From Bacteroidales bacterium (GTDB taxonomy: Bacteria > Bacteroidota > Bacteroidia > Bacteroidales > UBA932), in the NCBI GenBank assembly GCA_017504965.1, contig JAFVQD010000016.1, forward strand, positions 26,266-90,265: DNA of 64,000 nt. Reading direction: 5' to 3'. Below are positions 27,307-36,516 of the stretch, in pieces. How positions within the stretch are numbered: the stretch's first letter is position 1; every line of letters begins with the position of its first letter. Both the position numbers and the translations under genes were made by a program. The notes under the pieces were generated by a model that was not told the DNA's origin, searched no databases, and worked only from the letters and a program-made list of their open reading frames with translations.

Positions 27307-28413
27307 TTATACCTTTTTTTCTCTATTTTCTACCTTAGGTCCAAAAATATGACACATCCAGAGGACCAGAAACTGGTTAATCAGGTTCTCTCTGTATACG
27401 ATTTTATTCTTCCAGCTGTTTCTGCTCCATCTGCGAAGTTTCCATACATATATCAGCGGATTCCCTTTCTTGGGCATAGGAACCTGGAATTCGGGGGACA
27501 GGATCTCCTCCAATACCCTGTTTTCGAGGCGTTTGTCCCGAGGATAAGGGGGGACAATCTCGGGGCTGATCCCCAGATGATCGATGCAGATGGCGTTTAT
27601 GCAGAATAGGAATTTGTCCATATTCATCTCCTTGGCGAAATGGTAGAACCCTTTCCAGTCCACCTGACTGCCGTAATGGTGCAGAAAGAGTGCCCAGTCC
27701 ACCACGTGTCTCAGCCCTATCCGCTCCGCTGCAAAGTGGCCAGCTGCGTGCCTTAGGAGGAACAACGCATTGAACTCAGGGCAAGGGGTGTAGATTTTGG
27801 CTCCGTTTGAGAGTGTATGCCCCTCCCCTTTGTTCTCCTGTACTGCATTTATGAGCTTCCGCTCAATGATCCTGTTCGACCGGTGGGATTCTATATTGAG
27901 GAAGTCGTAATGGTTTTCAAGCATCACACCTTTATAATAATTGACGGTGTGGTGGTGCTTGTTCAGGTCGGTGGTGAGATTGTGGGTCTCCTCCAGCACC
28001 TTGTCCCCTTTAGCATACTCCCCATAGAGGTAAAAATCGATATCTCCGCAGGGGCGGTGTTTGGGCTCGGGGTACAGCAGGCTCAGCCCGTACCCTTTTA
28101 TTATCATCATATCGAGGCCATTCTGCGCAAATAGCTCTGCAAGTTCCTCCAGGACCATCCGCTGACGCTCATATCTCCCCTCTATCTTTTCCACATTGAG
28201 TGCCCAGGTGAGTTTCAGCCCTTTATCCATCGGGAGATCCTTCACTCCGTCCCAGGCCAATGCCAATACCCCCTGATAGGATGCCTGCCGGTAGATCTCC
28301 TTCCACTCTTCGTCATTCCCGACCTGTTCGGGCATCTCCTGCAGCCTCTCTGCACCATCTCCCCATAGCGCCCTGTGCAATAGCTGGAACAATATTTCAT
28401 CACTCTTTTTCAT
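27307..28413 (-). CDS. nucleotidyltransferase family protein (NTP_transf_5 type)
   Basis: A 368-residue protein of the uncharacterised nucleotidyltransferase group often found in polysaccharide loci. The polymerase-beta-like signature is GYGLSLLYPEPKHRPCGDID, where the aspartates of CGDIDFYL should bind metal. A second conserved block is LRHAAGHFAAERIGLRHVVD. The substrate is unknown. The gene sits 19 bases downstream of rfbB in the rhamnose operon, which suggests a role in the same surface polysaccharide. Confidence 0.75.
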   Translation of the reverse strand: MKKSDEILFQLLHRALWGDGAERLQEMPEQVGNDEEWKEIYRQASYQGVLALAWDGVKDLPMDKGLKLTWALNVEKIEGRYERQRMVLEELAELFAQNGLDMMIIKGYGLSLLYPEPKHRPCGDIDFYLYGEYAKGDKVLEETHNLTTDLNKHHHTVNYYKGVMLENHYDFLNIESHRSNRIIERKLINAVQENKGEGHTLSNGAKIYTPCPEFNALFLLRHAAGHFAAERIGLRHVVDWALFLHHYGSQVDWKGFYHFAKEMNMDKFLFCINAICIDHLGISPEIVPPYPRDKRLENRVLEEILSPEFQVPMPKKGNPLIYVWKLRRWSRNSWKNKIVYRENLINQFLVLWMCHIFGPKVENREKKV

Positions 28414-28432
28414 AGAATCTCAGGACCCCTTT

Positions 28433-29566
28433 TTACAAATTATACATTTCGTCGTAATATTTCAGATAGTCCCCACTGGTGACATTGTCCATCCACTCCT
28501 GGTTCTCAAGATACCAGCGGACTGTCTTCTCGATACCCTCTTCAAACTGAAGTGAGGGTTCCCAGCCGAGTTCTTTCTGAAGTTTGGTAGAGTCGATGGC
28601 GTAGCGGGCATCGTGCCCCAGGCGGTCTGTGACGTATGTGATGAGATCGAGGCTATGGCCCTCAGGGTTGCCGAGGATGCGGTCTACAGTTTTGATCATC
28701 ACTTTTATGAGGTCAATATTTTTCCACTCGTTGAAGCCACCGATATTGTAGGTCTCTGCGATCTTTCCTTCGTGAAAGATAAGATCTATCGCCCTGGCGT
28801 GGTCCTCCACATAGAGCCAGTCACGGACATTTTCCCCTTTTCCGTAGACAGGAAGTGGTTTGCGGTGACGGATATTGTTTATAAACAGTGGGATGAGCTT
28901 CTCCGGAAACTGATATGGACCGTAGTTGTTTGAGCAGTTGGTCACGATGGTGGGCATTCCGTAGGTGTCGTGGTATGCCCTTACGAAGTGGTCACTCGAA
29001 GCCTTAGATGCACTATATGGTGAGTGTGGGTTGTATTTGGTGGTCTCGTAGAAGAAGTCGTCGCCATAGGCCTTATGTCCTTCTGATGATGCCACAGTCT
29101 TGAATGGAGGCTCGATCCCCTCCGGATGGTTCATCTTGAGGGCGCCGTATACTTCGTCTGTGGAGATGTGGTAAAATCTCTTACCTTCGTATCCTTCAGG
29201 AAGACTCTCCCAGTATAGTTTGGCAGCCTGAAGGAGCGAGAGGGTGCCCATCACATTGGTCCGAGCAAATGTGAAAGGATCCTTGATACTGCGGTCTACG
29301 TGCGACTCGGCAGCCAAATGGATTATACCATCTATCCTCTCATCCTGCATCAACTGATACACCCCTTCGAAATCACAAATATCCATCTTGACAAATTTGT
29401 AGTTCTCCCTCCCCTCCAGATCCTTCAGATTCGCCAGATTGCCGGCATAGGTGAGTTTGTCCAGACAGATGATCTTATAATCGGGATATTTGTTTACAAA
29501 CAGACGTACCACGTGAGACCCGATAAATCCGGCCCCGCCGGTGATCAATATATTCCTTCCAGCCAT
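28433..29566 (-). CDS. rfbB: dTDP-glucose 4,6-dehydratase (copy 1)
   Basis: It turns dTDP-glucose into dTDP-4-keto-6-deoxyglucose, the second step of dTDP-rhamnose synthesis. The 377-residue extended SDR has TGGAGFIGSHVVRLF at the N-terminus, the AAESHVDRSI segment, the ISTDEVYGAL motif, and the catalytic YSASKA (YxxxK). The start at 29566 (MAGRNILITGG) is chosen over an ATG 45 codons upstream, which overlaps galE. It is nearly identical in protein sequence to the second copy at 51927-53060 but the nucleotide sequence is clearly more GC-rich. Confidence 0.95.
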   Translation of the reverse strand: MAGRNILITGGAGFIGSHVVRLFVNKYPDYKIICLDKLTYAGNLANLKDLEGRENYKFVKMDICDFEGVYQLMQDERIDGIIHLAAESHVDRSIKDPFTFARTNVMGTLSLLQAAKLYWESLPEGYEGKRFYHISTDEVYGALKMNHPEGIEPPFKTVASSEGHKAYGDDFFYETTKYNPHSPYSASKASSDHFVRAYHDTYGMPTIVTNCSNNYGPYQFPEKLIPLFINNIRHRKPLPVYGKGENVRDWLYVEDHARAIDLIFHEGKIAETYNIGGFNEWKNIDLIKVMIKTVDRILGNPEGHSLDLITYVTDRLGHDARYAIDSTKLQKELGWEPSLQFEEGIEKTVRWYLENQEWMDNVTSGDYLKYYDEMYNL

Positions 29567-29573
29567 AATCAAA

Positions 29574-30611
29574 TTATTTTGTGTAGCCGTTTGGGTTGTT
29601 TTTCTGCCAGTTCCAGGAGTCACGGCACATATCGTCCAGTGTGTTCTTGGCCTCCCAGCCCAGTTCTTTGTATACTTTTGCAGGATCGCTGTAATATTCA
29701 TCGATATCTCCGTCCCTTCTGGGCTGAATCTTGTATGGAACAGGGACTCCGTTCACCTTTTCAAAAGATTTAACCACATCCAGCACAGAGTATCCGTGAC
29801 CTGTACCGAGATTGTAGATAGCCAGGCCGCATTTCCTGTCGATAGCCTGCAGTGCACATACGTGACCGTTTGCCAGATCCACCACGTGGATATAGTCACG
29901 TACACCTGTACCATCAGGAGTGTTATAATCATTTCCGAATACCCCTAAGAAAGGTCGCTTCCCTACAGCCACTTGTGTTATATAAGGCATCAGGTTATTT
30001 GGGATGCCATTGGGGTCCTCTCCGATAAGTCCGCTCGGATGTGCCCCTATAGGGTTAAAGTATCTCAAAATAACGACATTCCATTCAGAATCGGCTTTCT
30101 GTACATCTATAAGCACCTCTTCAAGCATACTCTTGGTCTGTCCGTATGGGCTGGTGCAGCGCTGTTTGGGTAGCTCCTCTGTATATTGTACTATGCCATC
30201 TGGATTGCCATAAACTGTGGCAGAAGATGAGAAGATGATATTTTTGCAGCCGTGCTTTCTGAGCTGGTCCAGAAGGACAAATGTGCTGTTCATATTGTTC
30301 TCATAGTACTCAAGAGGTTTCGCTACAGACTCCCCTACCGCCTTAAGCCCTGCAAAATGGATACAGGCGTAGAGTTTATATTGGTCCATCACTTCGCCCA
30401 ATGCCTTAGCATCCCTTACATCTACCTGATGGAAAGGGACTTCGCGACCGATGATGGACTCTACCCTCTTCAATGCCTCCCTCTGGGAATTTGCGAGGTT
30501 ATCTACCACTACGAAGTCGTAGCCCGCTTTGTCGAGTTCTATCAGTGTGTGAGAGCCTATATATCCGGCCCCTCCTGTTACCAATATGGTCTTTTTCATA
30601 TATTCTGTCAT
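29574..30611 (-). CDS. galE: UDP-glucose 4-epimerase
   Basis: It interconverts UDP-glucose and UDP-galactose with bound NAD. The 345-residue protein has TGGAGYIGSHTLIELDKAGY, the SSSATVYG motif and the catalytic YGQTK (YxxxK). The start at 30611 overlaps the rfbD stop by four bases (ATGA); an internal ATG at 30599 (MKKTILVTGG) is also plausible. It lies between rfbD and rfbB in the same operon, so UDP-galactose supply is tied to rhamnose supply. Confidence 0.93.
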   Translation of the reverse strand: MTEYMKKTILVTGGAGYIGSHTLIELDKAGYDFVVVDNLANSQREALKRVESIIGREVPFHQVDVRDAKALGEVMDQYKLYACIHFAGLKAVGESVAKPLEYYENNMNSTFVLLDQLRKHGCKNIIFSSSATVYGNPDGIVQYTEELPKQRCTSPYGQTKSMLEEVLIDVQKADSEWNVVILRYFNPIGAHPSGLIGEDPNGIPNNLMPYITQVAVGKRPFLGVFGNDYNTPDGTGVRDYIHVVDLANGHVCALQAIDRKCGLAIYNLGTGHGYSVLDVVKSFEKVNGVPVPYKIQPRRDGDIDEYYSDPAKVYKELGWEAKNTLDDMCRDSWNWQKNNPNGYTK

Positions 30612-31660
30612 TGAATTTCCTGAAGGTTATTAATACATTTCCTTAGAGAGTCGGTCCAGTAAGGGATCTTGAGGCCGAAGGTCTCTTTGATTTTGGTTTT
30701 GTCGAGAACCGAGTAAGCTGGGCGAATCACTTTTGAGGGGAATTCGTCGCTGTGGCACGGCTGGATGTCGCACTCGGTATGCCCGGCGTATTCTGCTATC
30801 ATCCTCGCGAAGTCATACCAGCTGCAGACCCCTTCATTGCTGTAGTGATAGATGCCATAGATATGGTCATAATCTTTCTGCAGAGAGGTATTGGGTTCTG
30901 AATGATTTGCCGCCCTCGGCACTAGTGGTCGTGAGCGATGAGTGTGCATCCGGTGGATGCGCACAGCGAGCAGTTCTGTTTGGCTACGGTGGGAGGGCAA
31001 ATCATTTTGAATGCAAAAGTCTGCAGCCTCATTTGCATTGGAAAGTATAATCATGATCGCCTCCGCCAGATCCCTCGCATAAGTCGGGGTACCAATCTGG
31101 TCGAAGACAACTTTCAGCTGAGGCTTGGTAGCGGTAAGCTGAAGCATTGTCTTGCAGAAATTCTTCCCGAATTCTGAGTAGAGCCACGCTGTGCGGATTA
31201 TTATATGGCGACATCCTGTCGCTGCAATTGCCTCTTCCCCACGGAGTTTGGTAAGGCCGTAAACACCTGTAGGGGTGCCCGTCTGCTCTTCACGGCACGG
31301 GGTATTATAAGGATCCCCTCCGAACACATAGTCAGTGGAGATATGGATCAGAAGCCCACCCACCTCACACATTGCGATAGCGAGATTCTCCGGAGCCTTC
31401 GCATTAAGGAGATCGGCAAACTCGTAATTCTCCTCGGCAGTATCGACATTGGTATAAGCTGCACAATTGATCACTGCCTCTATCCCCTCGGCAGCCACCA
31501 TAGCCCGTACAGCCTCCTGATCGGTAATATCAAGCATCTGAGTCTGAAGCCCTTCAGCCTCCACCACATCTGTAAAAACGAAACTGTGCCCACTATCTGG
31601 GGCGAGGGGTCTGATGCAGCGGCCGAGCTGCCCGTTTGCACCTGTTACCAGTATTTTCAT
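30608..31660 (-). CDS. rfbD: dTDP-4-dehydrorhamnose reductase with an in-frame insertion
   Basis: It reduces dTDP-4-dehydrorhamnose to dTDP-L-rhamnose. The N-terminal half is normal: [29 protein letters not shown], and the YGLTKLRGE motif with the catalytic Tyr and Lys. At 350 residues it is about 50 longer than usual. The excess lies between PTYARDLAEAIMIILSN and YDHIYGIYHYSNEGVCSWYD, two segments that are adjacent in ordinary RfbD proteins. The extra stretch is encoded by a 106-base element with 11-base inverted ends (30901-31006). The reading frame is kept. Whether the enzyme still folds and works is unknown. Confidence 0.88.
   Translation of the reverse strand: MKILVTGANGQLGRCIRPLAPDSGHSFVFTDVVEAEGLQTQMLDITDQEAVRAMVAAEGIEAVINCAAYTNVDTAEENYEFADLLNAKAPENLAIAMCEVGGLLIHISTDYVFGGDPYNTPCREEQTGTPTGVYGLTKLRGEEAIAATGCRHIIIRTAWLYSEFGKNFCKTMLQLTATKPQLKVVFDQIGTPTYARDLAEAIMIILSNANEAADFCIQNDLPSHRSQTELLAVRIHRMHTHRSRPLVPRAANHSEPNTSLQKDYDHIYGIYHYSNEGVCSWYDFARMIAEYAGHTECDIQPCHSDEFPSKVIRPAYSVLDKTKIKETFGLKIPYWTDSLRKCINNLQEIQ
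30901..31006 (+). repeat. palindromic repeat element inserted within rfbD
   Basis: Bounded by a perfect 11-base inverted repeat (AATGATTTGCC at 30901, GGCAAATCATT at 30996). Inside is a 10-base-pair hairpin, GTGTGCATCC-GGT-GGATGCGCAC (30942-30964), followed by AGCGAGCAG and preceded by GAGCGA. The same loop and flanks recur at 50946-50977 with a different but still paired stem. The single wobble in this stem is allowed in plus-strand RNA only. Confidence 0.75.
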
Positions 31661-32202
31661 AGCTGCGCATCTTTTAAATTGGGGTGTCTGCGGTCCTTGT
31701 CGCTGAGAATCACATCCTCAGCAGGGAGCTTCCAATCGATCGCCAGATCGGGGTCATTCCAGGCGATAGCTCCCTCTGCCTCAGGGCAATAGAACTCATC
31801 GCACTTGTATTGGAATACCACCTCGGGGCTTAGAACGGCAAATCCGTGGGCAAACCCTTTCGGGATGAAAAACTGACGGTGATTTTCGGCAGTAAGCTCC
31901 GCAGAGACATATTTGCCGAAGGTGGGGGAATCGGGGCGTATATCGACCGCCACATCGAGCACCCTACCCTTTATCACCCGCACCAGCTTGGCCTGGGCCT
32001 TCTCCCCTTTCTGGAAATGGAGCCCGCGGACCACTCCGTAGCACGATTTGGACTCATTGTCCTGGACGAAATGGAGCTCCTGCCCCGTTTTGAGGGCGAA
32101 CTCCCTCTCATTGAAACTTTCGAAAAAGTATCCCCTGTGGTCACCAAACACCTTAGGTTCGATGATCAGAACCCCATCTATCTCTGTCTTAATTACTTCC
32201 AT
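31657..32202 (-). CDS. rfbC: dTDP-4-dehydrorhamnose 3,5-epimerase
   Basis: It epimerises C3 and C5 of dTDP-4-keto-6-deoxyglucose. The 181-residue cupin protein has the [20 protein letters not shown] block with the catalytic His of GLHF, then [19 protein letters not shown] and [14 protein letters not shown]. The length is normal. It overlaps rfbD by 4 bases and rfbA by 14, a tightly packed operon. Confidence 0.95.
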   Translation of the reverse strand: MEVIKTEIDGVLIIEPKVFGDHRGYFFESFNEREFALKTGQELHFVQDNESKSCYGVVRGLHFQKGEKAQAKLVRVIKGRVLDVAVDIRPDSPTFGKYVSAELTAENHRQFFIPKGFAHGFAVLSPEVVFQYKCDEFYCPEAEGAIAWNDPDLAIDWKLPAEDVILSDKDRRHPNLKDAQL

Positions 32203-33082
32203 TTTTTACATCCTCAATCACTTTGAGCAGATACTGCCCATATTGGTTTTTAAGCATTGGCTGCGCCACCTCGCGCAATTTCTCTTCAGTGATCCACCCG
32301 TTGCGGTAGGCAATACCCTCCAGACAGGCGATTTTGAGCCCCTGGCGCTTCTCTATCACCTCCACGAAGGTCGAAGCCTCGCTGAGGGAGTCGTGGGTGC
32401 CGGTATCGAGCCAGGCAAATCCCCTTCCGAGGGGCTGGACCCGAAGCTCTCCATCCTCCAGAAAGCGCTGGTTTACAGAGGTTATCTCCAGCTCTCCGCG
32501 GGCAGAAGGCTTGATGGTCTTGGCCACATCCACTACCTTATTTGGGTAGAAATAGAGCCCCACCACCGCATAATTTGACTTTGGCCTGGCCGGCTTCTCC
32601 TCTATCGAAATGCAATTGCCCTGAGGATCGAACTCAGCCACTCCGTAGCGCTCGGGGTCGCTCACCCAATAACCGAAGACTGTAGCTTTCGAATCCTCCT
32701 CGGCTGCTCGGACCGCTTCGCGCAATTTCCCTGTGAAATGGGCCCCGTAGAATATATTGTCCCCCAGTACCAGACAGGCGGTGTCGTCCCCGATGAACTT
32801 CTCCCCTATTATAAATGCCTGTGCCAGACCGTCAGGGCTTGGCTGCTCTGCATATTCGAAGCGGACGCCATAATCGGAGCCGTCCCCGAGAAGCCGACGG
32901 AAAGCCGGTAGGTCATCAGGGGTGGAGATAATCAGTATCTCCCTGATTCCAGCCAACATAAGGACCGATATAGGGTAATAAACCATCGGCTTGTCATATA
33001 TCGGAAGGAGCTGTTTGCTCACCCCTTTGGTCACAGGATAAAGCCTTGTCCCGCTCCCACCTGCCAATACTATACCTTTCAT
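32189..33082 (-). CDS. rfbA: glucose-1-phosphate thymidylyltransferase (copy 1)
   Basis: It makes dTDP-glucose from dTTP and glucose 1-phosphate, the entry to dTDP-sugars. The 297-residue protein begins [20 protein letters not shown], the nucleotide-binding signature, with [28 protein letters not shown] and [19 protein letters not shown] following. First gene of the rfbACD-galE-rfbB operon. A second copy at 51005-51919 is highly similar in protein sequence and lies in the opposite orientation. Confidence 0.96.
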   Translation of the reverse strand: MKGIVLAGGSGTRLYPVTKGVSKQLLPIYDKPMVYYPISVLMLAGIREILIISTPDDLPAFRRLLGDGSDYGVRFEYAEQPSPDGLAQAFIIGEKFIGDDTACLVLGDNIFYGAHFTGKLREAVRAAEEDSKATVFGYWVSDPERYGVAEFDPQGNCISIEEKPARPKSNYAVVGLYFYPNKVVDVAKTIKPSARGELEITSVNQRFLEDGELRVQPLGRGFAWLDTGTHDSLSEASTFVEVIEKRQGLKIACLEGIAYRNGWITEEKLREVAQPMLKNQYGQYLLKVIEDVKNGSN

Positions 33083-33143
33083 AAATTTCGCTTTAATAAA
33101 ATCTCACGAATATAGGACAAAAGTGCCATAAATCCAATAAAAA

Positions 33144-33178
33144 AGCCCGAAGGGCAGGTTGATTTGCACCTTCGGGCT
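33144..33178 (-). terminator. rho-independent terminator after the lipocalin gene
   Basis: AGCCCGAAGG (33144-33153) pairs with CCTTCGGGCT (33169-33178), and on the minus strand a run of T follows. It lies 22 bases past the lipocalin stop and 62 bases before the rfbA start, isolating the two transcripts. Confidence 0.8.
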
Positions 33179-33200
33179 CTTCTTAGTAGAGGGTGAGGGA

Positions 33201-33725
33201 TTATTTGTTTCTTGACTGGTCCACCCAGATCAGTTTTTCGATATCGTAGCCCCTGTCAGCAGCCTCATCCAGCATCATCCTCAGAAGAGCGGGATCTGGC
33301 TCAGGTGTACGGGAGAGGATCCAAAGATAATTATCCTTCTTGCTCCCTACGAGCGACATCTGATAATTCTCATCCACCATCATTATATTGTACTCCGAGT
33401 AGAAGAAGAGGAAGAATGAGACCTTCAGTCCACCGGGCTTGCCGTCAGGATCGGGATATTTAGCCTTCCCTTCTGCTACCTGATATTTGCCGTTTTTCCA
33501 TCCCGAATTGATAACTGCTACTGTGCCGTCATCCTGGAGGATATACTGTGCGATGGTATTGTCCATCCCTTTCTCGAACGAGTGGTCATATCTTGCCACT
33601 TCATACCATATTCCCAAATATTTGTTCAGATCGAAACGATCTACAGTGCTTGTATCCACACTCGATGCACAAGACATCAGAGGCAAAGCACATAAAGCCA
33701 TAATTCCTATTATATGAGTTTTCAT
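33201..33725 (-). CDS. lipocalin family lipoprotein (Blc-like)
   Basis: A 174-residue bacterial lipocalin that probably binds a lipid or other hydrophobic ligand at the membrane. It begins with a lipoprotein signal (MKTHIIGIMALCALPLMSCA, Cys at residue 19). The lipocalin signature YLGIWYEVARYDHSFEKG matches the G-x-W-Y/F-E motif, and LWILSRTPEPDPALLRMM near the end matches the third conserved region. It follows the choloylglycine-hydrolase-like gene by 37 bases and may share its transcript. Confidence 0.88.
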   Translation of the reverse strand: MKTHIIGIMALCALPLMSCASSVDTSTVDRFDLNKYLGIWYEVARYDHSFEKGMDNTIAQYILQDDGTVAVINSGWKNGKYQVAEGKAKYPDPDGKPGGLKVSFFLFFYSEYNIMMVDENYQMSLVGSKKDNYLWILSRTPEPDPALLRMMLDEAADRGYDIEKLIWVDQSRNK

Positions 33726-33762
33726 TTTTATTGCGTTTTAAATTGTTTACGATTAAGCAAAA

Positions 33763-34860
33763 TCAAGAATTGTGCCACTTTAGAATCTCTACAGGCTGCA
33801 CACGACTCTGGTCCAGAGGTCGGATCTGATATTTGCAGTTTTTAAAGTCTATCCCCTTGAGTTCGACGCAGCGGATATTGGAATTCCAGGCTGTCCTGTA
33901 GTAGAGTTTCATCCCCTTCTGGTCTATCGCCACAGTAAACTGGGTAGCGCTGGGAAGCCCCTCCGGAACCATACTTTTCTGATGCTGGGCTCCGATCGGT
34001 ATATCGAACTGGTTAAGGATGTGAAATGCTTGAGTGACCGCATCAAAGCCTGTATTGCCCATTGGGGCTGTACTGCTGAAAAATGCTGCCTGCACAAACC
34101 TCGAAGGTGAGGTGAAATCACCGGGAAGCCCGAGCATCCCGCTCCCCTGCCCTAAAGAGCGGAGCCTTAATTTATCGTTCAGTGTGGCATCAGGGGCATT
34201 GCCAGGGGCAATATTTATGTAGTTGTTGAGATTTTTCAAGTGCCAGGGAAACTCCGGCGAATTGGTCAGAACGCCGACAGGGTTCTCATAGAAAACAGGG
34301 ACTCCATCCACGACTTCCACTACCACCATCCTCCCGGAGGGCTCGGCTATACGCCAATGGACCGACCCTATCCTATGGTCAAGACTCACCAGATCCACCT
34401 CCTTCAATCCATTTTTCACCTGCTCTATGCTGGAGAATCGAGCCAGAATCCAAGAGACAAACTGCATATCTGTAAGGGTATGCTGACTGTCCTGGGGCTC
34501 TTCACAGAGGAGATCCTCGTGTCCAGGGTAAAAAAAGAGCCCGGCAGAAAGACCGGACTCGTTTACACCCTCAATAATAAAAGGCTCATATTCAGCATAA
34601 ATCCCCACATATCCATAGATAGATTTAAACTCGAGGCCGTAATCACCTGAAGAAGTAAATACTCTGTGCCAATGCCCGCGGGGGACCACTACCAGCCCGC
34701 TCTCCATCGGCTCTGCAGCCCAGTCCACTGTCCTGGCCACTACCCTTGAACCATCCTTTGCACTCAAACTGATGCCTGTACAACCGCTGGCATCCACTGC
34801 CGACACCCCCCAAAGGGCCACTGCAGCAGCTATAATCAAAAAATATCGTTTCATAATCAT
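33763..34860 (-). CDS. choloylglycine hydrolase family protein (linear amide C-N hydrolase)
   Basis: An Ntn-type amidase related to bile salt hydrolases and penicillin V acylases. The 365-residue protein has a signal peptide (MKRYFLIIAAAVALWGVSAV) ending just before Cys27 of GCTGISL, the nucleophile exposed by cleavage. Other expected residues are present: the ARTVDW block (Arg and Asp), the Asn in GVLTNSPEFPWHL, and an Arg in SPSRFVQAAF. Bile-salt, penicillin or N-acyl amide substrates are all possible; the sequence does not decide. The start is ATG 34860 or, more likely, 34854 (MKRYF). Confidence 0.82.
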   Translation of the reverse strand: MIMKRYFLIIAAAVALWGVSAVDASGCTGISLSAKDGSRVVARTVDWAAEPMESGLVVVPRGHWHRVFTSSGDYGLEFKSIYGYVGIYAEYEPFIIEGVNESGLSAGLFFYPGHEDLLCEEPQDSQHTLTDMQFVSWILARFSSIEQVKNGLKEVDLVSLDHRIGSVHWRIAEPSGRMVVVEVVDGVPVFYENPVGVLTNSPEFPWHLKNLNNYINIAPGNAPDATLNDKLRLRSLGQGSGMLGLPGDFTSPSRFVQAAFFSSTAPMGNTGFDAVTQAFHILNQFDIPIGAQHQKSMVPEGLPSATQFTVAIDQKGMKLYYRTAWNSNIRCVELKGIDFKNCKYQIRPLDQSRVQPVEILKWHNS

Positions 34861-34874
34861 TGTCTTTTTAAACG

Positions 34875-34902
34875 TTTGTAAATGTATCTAAATGTTTACA
34901 AA
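34875..34902 (-). promoter_or_regulatory. dyad upstream of the choloylglycine hydrolase gene
   Basis: TTTGTAAA (34875-34882) and TTTACAAA (34895-34902) form a perfect inverted repeat with a 12-base spacer, 21 bases before the start codon at 34854. A near-consensus -7 box, TACATTTA on the minus strand (34879-34886), lies in it, so a bound repressor would block transcription. Candidate operator; no known regulator. Confidence 0.4.
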
Positions 34903-34939
34903 TGCTTAAAAGCAATGATTGAGCCAAAGTTTAATTAGC

Positions 34940-36178
34940 TTAGTCTCTTCTGAAAACATCGCGGGTGTAGACCTTTTCAGCGACATCATCCAGACAGGAG
35001 TCGTATCGGTTCGCGATGATGGCGTGACACTGAGCTTTGAACTTAGCAAGGTCATTCACCACCCTGCTGCCGAAGAATGTACTTCCGTCCTCCAGTGTGG
35101 GTTCATAAATAACCACAGTAGCACCTTTTGCCTTGATACGCTTCATCACACCCTGGATCGCACTCTGTCGGAAATTATCCGAATTCGCTTTCATTGTCAA
35201 ACGATAAACACCGACGACCACTTCACGCTCTGAAGTTGCACCAAACTCATTGTTCGAAGAATAATTGTAATACCCCGCCTTCGCCAGCACCTGATCCGCG
35301 ATGAAATCCTTTCTGGTCCTGTTACTCTCCACAATCGCAGTCATCATATTTTGAGGCACATCGTTGTAGTTAGCCAGCAGCTGCTTGGTATCCTTAGGCA
35401 AGCAGTATCCTCCATAACCGAACGAAGGATTATTGTAGTGTGTGCCGATACGGGGATCCAGACCGATGCCGTTGATTATATCCTGAGTGCTTAGCCCTTT
35501 GATCTCTGCATAGGTATCGAGTTCATTGAAATAGCTCACGCGCAAAGCTAGGTATGTATTTGCAAACAGCTTCACCGCCTCTGCCTCCTTCAAGCCCATA
35601 AACAGCACAGGAATCTCCTCTTTCTCAGCGCCATCGTGCAATAGCTCTGCAAATGTGCGGGCTGCATCCTCGAGGCGCGCATTCCCTACCACAGTCCCCA
35701 CAATGATTCGGGAAGGGTAAAGATTGTCATAAAGGGCCTTGCTCTCGCGGAGAAATTCGGGTGAGAACAATATATTGTCAGAGCCGTATTTTTCGCGGAC
35801 AGAGGAGGTGAATCCTACCGGGACGGTCGACTTGATCACCATAATTGCCTCGGGATTGACTTTCATAACCTGCTGAATGACACCCTCTACCGACGATGTG
35901 TCGAAGAAATTCTGCCTCGGGTCATAATTTGTCGGGGTCGCAATAACCACGAAATCTGCCTCCCTGTATGCCCCCTCAGCATCAAGAGTAGCAGTCAAAT
36001 CGAGTTCCTTCTGGGCGAAAAACATCTCGATATACTCATCCTGGATGGGGCTCACCCTCCTGTTTACCTTTTCCACCTTCTCGGGAACCACATCCACCGC
36101 CACCACGCTATTGCGCTGCGCCAGCAGAACCGCCATCGAAAGACCTACATAACCTGTACCTGCAACTGCGATTTTCAT
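34940..36178 (-). CDS. ugd: UDP-glucose 6-dehydrogenase
   Basis: It oxidises UDP-glucose to UDP-glucuronate for surface polysaccharides. The 412-residue protein has the Rossmann start [20 protein letters not shown], the substrate-binding [20 protein letters not shown] block, and the catalytic Cys in [17 protein letters not shown]. The C-terminal UDP-binding domain is present ([20 protein letters not shown]). Its upstream edge marks the start of an AT-rich island, so the gene is the last of the GC-richer segment. Confidence 0.92.
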   Translation of the reverse strand: MKIAVAGTGYVGLSMAVLLAQRNSVVAVDVVPEKVEKVNRRVSPIQDEYIEMFFAQKELDLTATLDAEGAYREADFVVIATPTNYDPRQNFFDTSSVEGVIQQVMKVNPEAIMVIKSTVPVGFTSSVREKYGSDNILFSPEFLRESKALYDNLYPSRIIVGTVVGNARLEDAARTFAELLHDGAEKEEIPVLFMGLKEAEAVKLFANTYLALRVSYFNELDTYAEIKGLSTQDIINGIGLDPRIGTHYNNPSFGYGGYCLPKDTKQLLANYNDVPQNMMTAIVESNRTRKDFIADQVLAKAGYYNYSSNNEFGATSEREVVVGVYRLTMKANSDNFRQSAIQGVMKRIKAKGATVVIYEPTLEDGSTFFGSRVVNDLAKFKAQCHAIIANRYDSCLDDVAEKVYTRDVFRRD

Positions 36179-36220
36179 ATGTTAATGATTTTATATTAAT
36201 TGTTTACCTCCATGACATAC

Positions 36221-36514
36221 CTATATCTTGAACTCTGGAGCATTTTCTTTAACTTTATCAAGCAGGTCAGCTTTGATTGCTGCGATGGTCAAAGTTTGCT
36301 CATCGAAGATATAATAAATAAATTCATTGAAAGAGATCTTTCTCTGCCATATCCCTTTTAGTTTGCCATCAAGAAGAATTGGTTCACCAACTCCACTATC
36401 GGGATGCAGCATAGCATCTTTAATGATTACCTTTATCCTCTCTGCTTTCTCTGGATCTGTTGATTTGACCGTTTGAAAGGTTTTATATGCGTTTGGTGTA
36501 AACTCCAGTTTCAT
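36221..36514 (-). CDS. Txe/YoeB-like toxin (RelE superfamily), atypical C-terminus
   Basis: A 97-residue protein with the RelE/YoeB fold pattern: MKLEFTPNAYKTFQTV, ERIKVIIKDAMLHPDSGVGEPILLDGKLKG, then IWQRKISFNEFIYYIFDEQTL. Glu44 and Arg58 correspond to catalytic residues of YoeB. The usual C-terminal His-Tyr ending (RYHY) is missing; instead the protein runs on with AAIKADLLDKVKENAPEFKI. The toxin would cleave mRNA at the ribosome if active. The antitoxin gene is two bases upstream. Confidence 0.8.
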   Translation of the reverse strand: MKLEFTPNAYKTFQTVKSTDPEKAERIKVIIKDAMLHPDSGVGEPILLDGKLKGIWQRKISFNEFIYYIFDEQTLTIAAIKADLLDKVKENAPEFKI

Positions 36515-36516
36515 AC

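Noticed and set aside
30733..31050. Plus-strand frame crossing the rfbD insertion
   Set aside because: Antisense to rfbD; open mainly because of the inserted element. No independent support.
36179..36220. tRNA gene as an integration site at the island edge
   Set aside because: No cloverleaf-like sequence was found at either edge of the island.
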